DNA of 32,000 bases from Mycobacterium tilburgii (GTDB taxonomy: Bacteria; Actinomycetota; Actinomycetes; Mycobacteriales; Mycobacteriaceae), in the NCBI RefSeq assembly GCF_902168065.1, contig NZ_LR655722.1, positions 1-32,000 on the forward strand. Reading direction: 5' to 3'. A program made the translations under genes and the position numbers. This document shows, in pieces, positions 16,217 to 24,303 of the stretch. Position 1 is the first letter of the stretch, and each line of letters starts with the position of its first letter. The notes beneath the pieces were generated by a model. The model was not told where the DNA came from. It saw only the letters and a list, made by a program, of their open reading frames with translations, and made no database searches.

Positions 16217-17736
16217 CGCAGCGGCACCTTCAGGTCGAGCACCGTTGCAGGACGGTGCTTTTCGTCGCAGGGACTGGTGATGCGGTCTGCGGCCAGCCGT
16301 CCGGAGATCATCGTCGTCGGCACCCCCACGCCGGGGACGGTCGACGATCCGGCCAGCACGGCGTTGGCAATTCCGCGCACGGTGTTGGCCGGCCGGAAGG
16401 GGCCGGTCTGGGCGAAGGTGTGGGCAAGCGCGAACGGCGTCCCGTCCGCCATGCCCCGGTTGGCCCAATCGGCGGGCGTGAGCAGGCCGAGCAGTTCGGC
16501 ACCCTCGCCCAGTTCGGGCAGCAGGCGCACGCGCACCGTGTCGAGCAGGGCGCCGGCATACGCCTGGCCGTGCCGCGACCAATCGATGACACCGCGGGAC
16601 AGGTTCGGCGCCGGGGCCAACACGTAGAGCAGGCCGTGCCCGTCCGGCGCCAGGGTCGGGTCGCCGACCGTCGGGCGGGTCACCAACAGCGAGGGGTCCC
16701 GCATGGCCAGGCCGTCGCGGATGATGTCGGTGAACGTCCGCTCCCAGGACTCGCCGAACAGGATCGTGTGATGGACGTGTGGCGGCGCGTCGGCGGGTCG
16801 GAATCCCACGTGCATCACCACTGCCGACGGCGCGGGCCGCAATGGCGCGAACCGGCGCGGCCGTCGTCCCAGCAGCCGGTAGGTCTGCGGCAGCTCGGTG
16901 GTCAGCACGACCGCGTCGCACCGGATGCGCTCGCTGGCGTCAGTGCGCACCGCCGTGACCCGATCGCCCGCCCGGTCGAGCGAAGAAACCGTGGTGCCGT
17001 AACGAAAGTCGACGCCCGCCTCAACCGCTGCGGCCGCGAGTCCATCGGGCAGCGCGCGTACCCCGCCGCGGGGGAAGAAGACTCCGGTGACTGTGTCCAT
17101 GTAGGCGATCACCGCATAGACCGCCAATGCCTGCTGCGGCGCGACACCGACATACAGCGACTGGAAGGTGAAGATCCGCCGCAGCCGCGGGTCGCTGACG
17201 TGGCGTTTGACCATGGTGTCCCAGCGCCGGAACCCGCCGATCGCCGCCAGCTGCACCAGCCGCCGGTTGACCAGCGACAGCGGCGAGTTGAAGTTGGAGC
17301 CGATGAACCCGTCGAACTCCGTGCGGTACAGCCGTTCCAGCCACGCCCGCAATCGCAGGTACCCCGCGGCCTGTTGGGGGCCGGCAAATTCGCGCACCGC
17401 GGCGGTCATCCGGTCAGCGTCGGCATGCACGTCGATGCTGCTGCCGTCGGCGAACATCGCCCGGTAGGCCGGATCGACCGGTCGCAAATCGACGAACTTC
17501 GTGCGGTCTTTACCCGCGGCAGCGAAAGTTTCGTCGATGATGTCGGGCATGGTGAGCACGGTCGGCCCGGTGTCGATACGATAGCCCGCGACGTCGAGTC
17601 GTCCCGCTCGGCCACCGGGCCAAGCCTCGCGCTCGACGACCATCACCTCCCGTCCCCGGCCGGCCAGGTGCAGCGCCGCGGATAGGCCCGCGAATCCGGC
17701 ACCCACCACGACGACCCGGTCCGGTGCGGCGGTCAT
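16213..17736 (-). CDS. crtI: Phytoene desaturase
   Basis: A 507-residue FAD enzyme that converts phytoene to lycopene in four desaturations. The dinucleotide fold VVVVGAGFAGLSAALHLAGR starts near residue 8, and DTGPTVLTMPD near 55-65 is the usual CrtI substrate-side loop. The C-terminus holds the bacterial-type phytoene dehydrogenase signature, seen as GPFRPANTVRGIANAVLAGS followed by TVPGVGVPTTMISGRLAADR. Start ATG 17736 overlaps the crtE stop (ATGA). A 476-codon open frame on the opposite strand is a shadow of this gene. No lesion is seen, in contrast to surrounding accessory genes. Confidence 0.94.
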   Translation of the reverse strand: MTAAPDRVVVVGAGFAGLSAALHLAGRGREVMVVEREAWPGGRAGRLDVAGYRIDTGPTVLTMPDIIDETFAAAGKDRTKFVDLRPVDPAYRAMFADGSSIDVHADADRMTAAVREFAGPQQAAGYLRLRAWLERLYRTEFDGFIGSNFNSPLSLVNRRLVQLAAIGGFRRWDTMVKRHVSDPRLRRIFTFQSLYVGVAPQQALAVYAVIAYMDTVTGVFFPRGGVRALPDGLAAAAVEAGVDFRYGTTVSSLDRAGDRVTAVRTDASERIRCDAVVLTTELPQTYRLLGRRPRRFAPLRPAPSAVVMHVGFRPADAPPHVHHTILFGESWERTFTDIIRDGLAMRDPSLLVTRPTVGDPTLAPDGHGLLYVLAPAPNLSRGVIDWSRHGQAYAGALLDTVRVRLLPELGEGAELLGLLTPADWANRGMADGTPFALAHTFAQTGPFRPANTVRGIANAVLAGSSTVPGVGVPTTMISGRLAADRITSPCDEKHRPATVLDLKVPLR

Positions 17737-18869
17737 GCGGCCCGCCGGGTGCACACGTCGGTCATGTCGATCAGCGCGGCGAGCGCCGCCTCGTCGAATG
17801 GTCTGCCGTCCAGCGCCTTTCGTGCGGTACCAACCCGGTCGTCGATCAGCTCCTCGATGCATTGCACGGCACCGCTGGCCAGAATCAGGGTGCGCCAGTG
17901 CTCGACGGCTTCGTCGTCCAGGTGCGCACGGTTGATCAGGTCGCCGAACTGCCGGTGAGTGGACGCGTCGGCTAACTGGTAGGCGGCCACCACCATACTG
18001 GTGGCCTTGCGCTCATTGAGGTCGCCGCCGTTGGGTTTGCCGGTGGCTGTGGGTGACCCGAAGACGCTGAGCATGTCGTCGCGCAGCTGGAAGGCCTCGA
18101 CCAGCGCCGCGCCGTACTTGCTGAGCCCGGTCAGCACCACGTCGTCGCAGCCGGCCATGGCAGCACCGATCTTCAGGGGCCGGCGCACAGTGTAGTTCCC
18201 GGACTTCATCCGGGCCACCGCCAGCACCGAATCCACCGTCGGAAGATCCCGAAGATCGGTTGCCACATCAGCGAATTGACCGACCGCCAGTTCGGTCCGC
18301 ATGGCGTCGTAGCGGGGCCAGGCGCCTCCCAGCGCGTCCTGTTGCACGCCGTTGTCGTGCAGCATCTGCTCGGCCCACACCAGGCACAGGTCGCCGATCA
18401 GGATGGCGGCCGATTCGCAGAACTTCTGCGACGACCCGGAAAGGCCGCGCCGCCGGTGCCACTCGGTGAATTCGACATGCGCGGACGGACGGCCGCGTCG
18501 TGACGGCGATGCGTCCATCACGTCGTCCTGCAGCAGCGCGAACGCTTGCAGCAGTTCCAGGCTGGCGGCCGCCGCCAGCGCCGTGCCGTCGTGGGGCGCG
18601 CAGCACAGCCAGCCCAGGTACATGAACGTCGAGCACAGGCATTTGCCGTCTTTGACAAATTCGGTCAATACCTCGCCGGCTACGTCGACCCCGCAGGCGC
18701 CCAGGTCTGCGCCGCAGCGGGCGGCGTCGGACCGCGCCACCTTTGTCAGCACCGCTTGCCGCACCCCTTGGCGCCAGGCGCCCAACTGTCCCGGGTCGGG
18801 TAGCAGCGCAACGGTATCGGGCACTCCCGCCACGGAACGCAGCTGCGGAAACGAACGCACTGTTCCCAC
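17733..18869 (-). CDS. crtE: Geranylgeranyl diphosphate synthase, first gene of the carotenoid operon
   Basis: A 378-residue trans-prenyltransferase that extends farnesyl or shorter allylic diphosphates to the C20 precursor. The first Asp-rich motif DDVMD is at residues 115-119 within AFALLQDDVMDASPSRRG. The second appears as EAFQLRDDMLSVFGSP, followed by TGKPNGGDLNERKATSM with the conserved GxDLxxxK. I chose GTG 18869 because GAGGGG stands seven bases before it. The frame also opens at GTG 18923, which would add 18 residues but has poorer ribosome-binding spacing. Related mycobacterial proteins are named IdsB. The upstream region holds the AT-rich candidate operator at 19009. Confidence 0.92.
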   Translation of the reverse strand: MGTVRSFPQLRSVAGVPDTVALLPDPGQLGAWRQGVRQAVLTKVARSDAARCGADLGACGVDVAGEVLTEFVKDGKCLCSTFMYLGWLCCAPHDGTALAAAASLELLQAFALLQDDVMDASPSRRGRPSAHVEFTEWHRRRGLSGSSQKFCESAAILIGDLCLVWAEQMLHDNGVQQDALGGAWPRYDAMRTELAVGQFADVATDLRDLPTVDSVLAVARMKSGNYTVRRPLKIGAAMAGCDDVVLTGLSKYGAALVEAFQLRDDMLSVFGSPTATGKPNGGDLNERKATSMVVAAYQLADASTHRQFGDLINRAHLDDEAVEHWRTLILASGAVQCIEELIDDRVGTARKALDGRPFDEAALAALIDMTDVCTRRAA

Positions 18870-18876
18870 CGAAGCA

Positions 18877-18882
18877 CCCCTC
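18877..18882 (-). promoter_or_regulatory. Ribosome binding site deciding the crtE start
   Basis: On the minus strand GAGGGG at 18882-18877 precedes GTG 18869-18867 by seven bases, an ideal Shine-Dalgarno spacing. The alternative GTG at 18923 has only AAGG one base before it. This favours the shorter crtE protein. Confidence 0.6.
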
Positions 18883-19008
18883 GCACGGTCGGTCAACCGC
18901 TGTTGTGAACGGCTTGGATTCACGCCTTGGTACCCCTTCGGTGCGACGACAAACAGGCGAGGCGCGACAGTGCGTTGATGCCGCCGATCTTCTCAATAAA
19001 GACACAAC

Positions 19009-19022
19009 ATTAACCAAATTAA
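19009..19022. promoter_or_regulatory. AT-rich motif before crtE, twin of the site at 8748
   Basis: ATTAACCAAATTAA matches 13 of 14 bases of the core at 8750-8763. It stands about 140 bases before the crtE start, in an AT-rich patch (18995-19042) between crtE and a divergent gene remnant. The surroundings (AACATTAACC and AAATTAAACATT) keep partial dyad symmetry. It could be the crt operator or overlap the promoter. Regulation is inferred from the repeat alone. Confidence 0.5.
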
Positions 19023-19150
19023 ACATTATTTATGAAATAGATAGCCGGCCGGCCTCGCGCCGACCGGGGTTTGGACAGCAAGTGGGCGGGTGCACAAGGT
19101 GTCAAGGCTCAACCGCGCCAGACCAACGCAGACCATAGAGGGGCCCGCCC

Positions 19151-19500
19151 GTGAGTGTTTCCGATGTGGTTGCATTGCCGTTCCGAGTGGGATCGGCAGT
19201 CCGGGGTCGGCGGCTCTTCCATCCGGTCGGGGTGTTGGCGCAAGGACGTGCCGAACGCAGTGCACCTGCGCAACGCGGGCTGCCGCTACCGTCAGGCGAC
19301 GTCGTCGTCCGGGTCTCCAAGGCGGTCGGGACGCCGGGGTCCTTGCCCGACTTCATAGGGCTGGCCATCCGGATCGACGCAGCGCAGTCGTCGTGTGCCA
19401 CGCCCTGGAACATCCTGCTGGTCGCCGCGGGATCGGGCGTGCTGACCTGGGCCTTGGCGCTGCGGCCGGTCACCTCCTGGACGGGGCAGACCCTGTCCAA
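19151..19500 (+). pseudogene. 5' part of a conserved mycobacterial protein, 3' end deleted
   Basis: GTG 19151 with GAGGGG eight bases before it opens MSVSDVVALPFRVGSAVRGR, then LFHPVGVLAQGRAERSAPAQ, RGLPLPSGDVVVRVSKAVGT, PGSLPDFIGLAIRIDAAQ, ILLVAAGSGVLTWALALRPV and TSWTGQTLS. It resembles proteins that are annotated as phosphodiesterase-like in mycobacteria and that have a catalase-like N-terminal shape, but I cannot assign a function. After about 117 codons the similarity stops and the sequence becomes the reverse strand of another gene remnant. The true protein should be longer. It is divergent from crtE and would share its regulatory region. Confidence 0.6.
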
Positions 19501-20389
19501 CCGTCGGCCGTCGCACCACCTGGCCGAGAATCCGGGTGTATTCCGCATTGCGGACCGGTTGCGGGGCATCGGCATTCACCGGTCCGGACAGCGTGACATC
19601 CCACAGGGAGTGGTGATACACTTCGACGACATCGTCGATGCCGATACCACGACAGCCACTGGTGCCCGTTGCCGAGGCGGCCACCCAGTCCGGCGGCGAA
19701 CAGCAGTCGTAGCAGCTTTAGCGTGCCCCCGCGCGGGGACTGCAGGATGCCGGTGCGAATCCGCACCGCCCGCACGCCGGCTTTGGGCGGCGGGTGCGGT
19801 CGCCGCCTCCCAAGACCTCGACGACGACGTCGGCGAGAAACCCGTCGCCGCGTGCACTGGTCTCGGTGAGGATTCCTCGCCGCGGTCGTAACCATAGCCG
19901 ATCGCCGATGCCGAGATCAGGACCGACAGGCGATCGGGGCCCCGCGCGATCAGCTCGGCCAGTCCACGCGTCGGCCCGATCTTGCTGTCGTGCACGGCTT
20001 TCCGGTGCTCCTTAGTGAACCGACCGGAGATATCGAGGCGCCGGCCAGATGGATCACCGCGTTGACGCCTGCCAGCAGGTCCGGGTGCAGGTCGTCGGGA
20101 TTCCACTACCGTTCCCCGCGTCGCTGCGCGGTGCGGCGGACCAGCCGGATGACGCGGTGGCCGCCGGTGCTCAGGGATGCCGACAGTGCCGAGCCCACCA
20201 AGCCCGAGCGCCAGCTCGGCCCGCCCGTCCTCAAGTGAAAGTGGCCTCGGCGACCAACCGCATGGTGCCCACGGCGGTGTGAGCCGCTCGCAAGTACCCG
20301 GCAGGGCCATACCAGGCGAACACGGTGTCGCGCGGCGCGTCGACCACGCTCGAGGATTCCAGTCTTATCGTGCAAACGGGGATACCCAC
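19501..20389 (-). pseudogene. TIGR01777-type NAD-dependent epimerase/SRPBCC fusion, decayed
   Basis: Pieces of one gene appear in several minus frames. IRLESSSVVDAPRDTVFAWY is the start of an SRPBCC (cyclase-like) domain. LLAGVNAVIHLAGASIS, GRFTKEHRKAVHDSKIGPTR and RLSVLISASAIGYGYDRGEE are the epimerase core (short-chain dehydrogenase fold) of the TIGR01777 family. VRIRTGILQSPRGGTLKLLR, LFAAGLGGRLGNGHQWLSW, VNADAPQPVRNAEYTRILGQ and VVRRPTV follow, and then the gene ends abruptly against the fragment from the other strand. The expected last 80 or so residues are missing, and part of the N-terminal domain appears shortened. At least three frameshifts are present. The start is probably GTG 20389. 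The cellular role of the family is poorly known. Confidence 0.75.
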
Positions 20390-20428
20390 CGGCGGCCGGA
20401 GCATGCAGCGGCCCGCGGTGGGTGCGGC

Positions 20429-21673
20429 TCAGCGGTCGGGCAGCGCGTGCTCGACGATGGGCAGCCGGGGGAGTTGCTGACGCTCGCCGCGTTTGGCCGC
20501 CACGTAGACCTGCGCGGTTTGGCGGGCCACCGTGGCCCAGTCGAAGTCGGCGGTGAGCCGCTCGCGGGCCGTGCGGACGCGCTGCTGCGCGGCGGCTGGG
20601 TCGTCGAGCACGGTGCGCACCGCCGCGGTCAGGGCCGCCACGTCGCGGGGCGGGAACGACACACCGGTCTGCCCGTTGATCACCGCCTCGCCCAGGCCGC
20701 CGATGTTCGAGGTCACCAGCGGGGTGCCGGCCGCGGCGGCCTCCAGCGCGACCAGCCCGAACGGTTCGTAGTGGCTGGGGAACACCGCGGCGTCGGCCCG
20801 ATGCAACGCGGTCAGCAGCTCGTCGTGATGCAGGTGCCCAACGAACCGAGTTGCCTTGAGAACACGGTGTTTACGGGCCTGCTCGACGAGCCAGTCCTGC
20901 TGGGTCCCGTCGCCGGCGATGGTCAGCGTGGTGCCGGGGTTGGTGCGCCTGATCCGCGGCAGCGCGGCGATCAGATCGTGCACCCCCTTCTCGTATTCCA
21001 GGCGACCGACGTAGAGCAGTTCGGCCGGTCCGGTGCGCGGGCGTCGCGGCGCGAACGGCCAGCGCACCGCGTCGATTCCGTTGCGGATCACCGTCGTTTC
21101 GGCCAGGCCGGGGCCGAACAACTCGGTGATCTCGTCCGTCATCGACGCCGAACACGTGATCAGCGAATCGGATTCACGCACCAGCCAGGACTCGACCGCG
21201 TGCACTTGCCGGCTGATCGCCCCCGACACCCAGCCGGAATGGCGACCCGCCTCGGTCGCGTGGATCGTGGAAACCATTGGCACGTCATAGAATTGGGCGA
21301 GCGCGATCGAGGGGTGGGCGACCAGCCAATCGTGTGCGTGCACCACGTCGGGCCGCCAGGGCCGTCCGGTGCCGGGCTTTTTCACGTTGAGTCCGGCGCG
21401 GATCATGGCGTGCCCCATCGCCAGCGTCCAGGCCATCATGTCGGTGCTGAAACTGAATTCGTGCGGATCCTGCGCGGCGGCGATCACCCGGACACCCTCG
21501 CGGACCTCGTCGGACGACGGGTGCGTGCTTGGGTCGGTGCCGGACGGGCGCCGCGACAGCACGACCACGTCGTGGCCGGCGGCGGCCAGCGCGGTTGACA
21601 GGTGATGCACGTGGCGGCCCAGTCCGCCGATCACCACAGGCGGGTACTCCCACGACACCATCAGGATTCTCAT
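20429..21673 (-). CDS. Alpha-1,4-glucosyltransferase of methylglucose lipopolysaccharide synthesis (Rv3032-like)
   Basis: A 414-residue GT-B glycosyltransferase, the same length I recall for Rv3032. That enzyme extends alpha-1,4-glucan chains for methylglucose lipopolysaccharide and also contributes to glycogen. The N-terminus MRILMVSWEYPPVVIGGLGR carries the donor-side glycine loop of glycogen synthase-like enzymes. VVHAHDWLVAHPS near 112-124 and IRNGIDAVRWPF near 206-217 follow. ELLYVGRLEYEKGVHDLIAA opens the second domain. HYEPFGLVALEAAAAGTPLV holds the E-x7-E motif of GT4/GT5 donors. ATG 21673 overlaps the upstream stop (ATGA). The gene is intact and last in its operon. Confidence 0.92.
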   Translation of the reverse strand: MRILMVSWEYPPVVIGGLGRHVHHLSTALAAAGHDVVVLSRRPSGTDPSTHPSSDEVREGVRVIAAAQDPHEFSFSTDMMAWTLAMGHAMIRAGLNVKKPGTGRPWRPDVVHAHDWLVAHPSIALAQFYDVPMVSTIHATEAGRHSGWVSGAISRQVHAVESWLVRESDSLITCSASMTDEITELFGPGLAETTVIRNGIDAVRWPFAPRRPRTGPAELLYVGRLEYEKGVHDLIAALPRIRRTNPGTTLTIAGDGTQQDWLVEQARKHRVLKATRFVGHLHHDELLTALHRADAAVFPSHYEPFGLVALEAAAAGTPLVTSNIGGLGEAVINGQTGVSFPPRDVAALTAAVRTVLDDPAAAQQRVRTARERLTADFDWATVARQTAQVYVAAKRGERQQLPRLPIVEHALPDR

Positions 21674-23253
21674 CGCGGCAGCCTTCGGGCGTCCACCGCG
21701 CCGAACAGGCCGTCGGCGCGGTTCCAACCGTCGGCCAGCCGCTGCGCGGTGTCCCGCCGGCCCGAGGCCAGCGCCCCCGCGATTTCGCGGGTCGCGTGGG
21801 CGTGCAGGTGCGCGCGGTAGCAGGCGTAGTCCGCGGCCGAGTCTTTGCTGACCATGAACGGCCAGTCGCTGGAGACGGTCAGCAGCGTCTCGCGCAGGAT
21901 CTGGTCGGCCACCCGGTCGCGCGGAGTCGGCCCGTCCAGCGACGCCGAGGTGTTCGACAGCGCTTTGTCGACGGTGCTCAGCGCGGTCTCGACGACCTCG
22001 GTGTTGAGCTGCACCAGGTCGGCCACCTGCTCGCCCGCCCACACCTGCCAGTCCTTGCCCGAACCCCACGAACTCGCCGGCAGCGCCACCGGCTCACCGA
22101 CGAAGCCGCCCACCAGCGCGTCGCGCAGCGTGCCCACCCGCACCCCGGCCGCGGGCAGCGCCCGCAGCACCCGGGCGAACCACGTCGGGCCCTCGTACCA
22201 CCAGTGGCCGAACAGTTCGGTGTCGAAGGCCGCGATCACGTGGGCCGGCCGCCCGATGCGCTCGGACTCGCTGTGCAGCCGGTTGCGCACCAAGTCGACG
22301 AAGTCGGCGACGTGAGTGTCAACGGCGTGGTCGGCACGCTCGGGGTCGTAGGGCGCCTTGTCCTCCGAGGACACATTGCGCCCGGTGACCCGCGCCGGTT
22401 TGAGCCCGGTCAGGTGGTCATAGGTGTGGAAGTCGCGGTAGGCGGCATGCGCGGGATAGCCGGATTTCGGAGACCACACCCGGTAACTGACCTGCAGGTC
22501 GCGCCCGAACGCCACCACATCGGTGTCGCCGACCGGCCGGCCCAGCGCGGTGTCGCCGTGCAGTGACGGCCCGTCGACCATGAAGTGGGTGATGCCCGCG
22601 GCGGCGTAGTCGTGCTCCAGCCCCCGCGCGTAGGCGCACTCGGGTGCCCAGATGCCGGTGGGTTGGTGCGCCAGCCGCTGTCGCGCGTCGGCGAGGCCCT
22701 CGCGCAACGCGAACTCGCGCAGCCGCGGATTCAGCAGCGGCTGGAACGGGTGGGCCAGCGGCCCGCCGAGCAGCTCCACCGTGCCGGCGTCGATCAGGCT
22801 GCGCAGCAACGGGCTGCCGCCGTGGCGCCACAGCGTGGCGAAGTCGTCCAGCGCCTGGTCGGCCTCGGCGCATTCACGGGTTCCGAACGCCCGCAACGCT
22901 TCCGGTGTGCAGGAAAGATAGCCCGCTGACTTCGACTTGGGGATCGACCGCACGTTGGCGGCCTCGGCCGCACGCAGTCGCCAATTGGCCAGCCAGTGAT
23001 GCATGCCGTCCAGGCAGTACGGGTCGTCGAGCTGGGCGTTGACCACCGGGGTGATGCCGAGGGTCAGTAGGCCGTGGCGATTCTCGTCGGCCAGGGTGCG
23101 CAGCACCCGCAACAGCGGCAGGTAGGCCGCCGCCCAGGATTGATAGAGCCATTCCTCGCCGACCGGCCAGCGGCCGTGGTGGGCCAGCCAGGGCAGGTGC
23201 GTGTGCAGCACCAGTGTGAACATGCCGGGCACCGGCGCCGCGGAAGTGGTCAC
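21670..23253 (-). CDS. Glycoside hydrolase family 57 alpha-glucan enzyme (Rv3031-like)
   Basis: A 527-residue cytoplasmic enzyme of GH57, close to Rv3031 (526 residues). GH57 members act as alpha-amylases or branching enzymes; a branching or trimming role in methylglucose lipopolysaccharide is the usual proposal. FTLVLHTHLPWLAHHGRWPV near the start is GH57 region 1. PTGIWAPECAYARGLEHDY holds the nucleophile Glu in the WAPE motif. IAAFDTELFGHWWYEGP holds the acid Asp in the D-x-E-x-F-G-H pattern. SWGSGKDWQVW and SDWPFM further on are typical of the branching-enzyme subgroup. Start GTG 23253 overlaps the methyltransferase stop (GTGA). Confidence 0.92.
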   Translation of the reverse strand: MTTSAAPVPGMFTLVLHTHLPWLAHHGRWPVGEEWLYQSWAAAYLPLLRVLRTLADENRHGLLTLGITPVVNAQLDDPYCLDGMHHWLANWRLRAAEAANVRSIPKSKSAGYLSCTPEALRAFGTRECAEADQALDDFATLWRHGGSPLLRSLIDAGTVELLGGPLAHPFQPLLNPRLREFALREGLADARQRLAHQPTGIWAPECAYARGLEHDYAAAGITHFMVDGPSLHGDTALGRPVGDTDVVAFGRDLQVSYRVWSPKSGYPAHAAYRDFHTYDHLTGLKPARVTGRNVSSEDKAPYDPERADHAVDTHVADFVDLVRNRLHSESERIGRPAHVIAAFDTELFGHWWYEGPTWFARVLRALPAAGVRVGTLRDALVGGFVGEPVALPASSWGSGKDWQVWAGEQVADLVQLNTEVVETALSTVDKALSNTSASLDGPTPRDRVADQILRETLLTVSSDWPFMVSKDSAADYACYRAHLHAHATREIAGALASGRRDTAQRLADGWNRADGLFGAVDARRLPR

Positions 23254-24074
23254 GGACGCACCGCGATCGCGACCAGGTCCAGGCTCTCGTCGATGTTCCG
23301 GTCGGCGGCGGCCACCAGGTCGAAGTCGTCGACGGTGACCGCGGCGACGTCGGCCGCCAGCTGCGCCGGCCAGGGCTCGTCGCCGGCCAGCGCGCGTTCG
23401 ATCTGCGCCTCGATGATCGACCCGCCGTGCCGGGCGTCCATGTCGCACAGGCGCGGTCCGTGGAAGAGACCACTCAGCGACACCTTGGAGAAGCCGGCGT
23501 CGACCAGGAGTTCGGTCAGATCGGCGGCATTCAACTCCCTGGTGTGGAACGGGTTGATCGGGGTGTCACGGCCCGGAGAGAAGGTGATGCGGTTGGGCGT
23601 CGACATTAACAGCAACCCCGACGGGCGCAGCACCCGCGCGCACTCCTTGACGAATTGCGTCTGGTCCCACAGGTGTTCGATGACCTGAAAATTCACCACC
23701 ACGTCCATCGACGCGCCGGGCAGCGGCAACTCGGCGAGGTTCGCTTGCAAGACCTCGACTCGCGGATAGCGGCCGCGGACATGGGCCATCGCCGCCTCGT
23801 CGTAATCCACCGCGACCACCCGCCGCGCCGACTCCGCGATGAGATCCGCGCCGTAACCTTCGCCACATCCGGCCTCGAGCACGTCGCGGCCCACACAATG
23901 GGTTGCCAGCCGCTGATACACGACCTGGTGGCGACGGAACCAGTAGTTCTCGATGTCCAGGTCGGGGATGGTGCGCTCGCCAGTCAGCGTCAACACGGCG
24001 GGGATCGCTGCGGAAACCGCCGGTGATGCGCCGCCGGGGCCGGCGTCGGGGACGTCTGGGACGAATGCGCTCAT
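23250..24074 (-). CDS. SAM-dependent methyltransferase of the methylglucose lipopolysaccharide cluster (Rv3030-like)
   Basis: A 274-residue protein, the length I recall for Rv3030. The SAM loop DVLEAGCGEGYGADLIAES is near residues 64-82, the acidic VVAVDYDEAAM near 86-96, and VVVNFQVIEHLWDQTQFVKE near 125-144, followed by VLRPSGLLLMSTPNR. This is a typical small-molecule/sugar methyltransferase order. Together with the next two genes (GH57 and glucosyltransferase), joined by 4-base overlaps, it forms the operon thought to make 6-O-methylglucose lipopolysaccharide. The exact position methylated is not fixed for this protein. The start ATG 24074 faces the etfB promoter region. Confidence 0.9.
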   Translation of the reverse strand: MSAFVPDVPDAGPGGASPAVSAAIPAVLTLTGERTIPDLDIENYWFRRHQVVYQRLATHCVGRDVLEAGCGEGYGADLIAESARRVVAVDYDEAAMAHVRGRYPRVEVLQANLAELPLPGASMDVVVNFQVIEHLWDQTQFVKECARVLRPSGLLLMSTPNRITFSPGRDTPINPFHTRELNAADLTELLVDAGFSKVSLSGLFHGPRLCDMDARHGGSIIEAQIERALAGDEPWPAQLAADVAAVTVDDFDLVAAADRNIDESLDLVAIAVRP

Positions 24075-24200
24075 TGCATTAGGGAGGCTAACGCGAAGTG
24101 TCGGATTCGCGAACCGTCCGGCGGGGTAGACCCCGGTCGCGGGGAGGGGCGGCCCGCAAAAACCTGCAGTACGACCCGCTATGGTGTGAAGGCAGGTCGC

Positions 24201-24291
24201 ACAAAGTTACCGAGAAGTAACATAATCGTGCGTTGCAAAACGGCTACTGAAAGTCTCGTGGTCTGCTGCCGCGAGGCTCCTTCAAGGAGGA
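24201..24291 (+). promoter_or_regulatory. Probable etfB promoter and ribosome binding site
   Basis: CATAAT at 24221-24226 is a good -10 hexamer. It overlaps the right arm of a small dyad, GTTAC (24206-24210) and GTAAC (24217-24221). No clear -35 is seen. AAGGAGG at 24284-24290 is a strong Shine-Dalgarno sequence, though it lies 13 bases before ATG 24304, somewhat far. Confidence 0.45.
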
Positions 24292-24303
24292 CGAACCACA
24301 CTC

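Noticed and set aside
16255..17685. 476-codon open frame on the plus strand
   Set aside because: It is the exact antisense of crtI; its composition (Arg, Gly, Val, His-rich) and lack of domains mark a GC-rich shadow frame.
5557..20389. The island as a recently acquired phage or transposon
   Set aside because: No integrase, transposase, tRNA or direct repeats at the borders, and GC content and codon use look like the rest of the window.
20177..21598. 473-codon open frame on the plus strand
   Set aside because: It lies across the intact glucosyltransferase gene and a pseudogene on the other strand and shows no recognisable fold.
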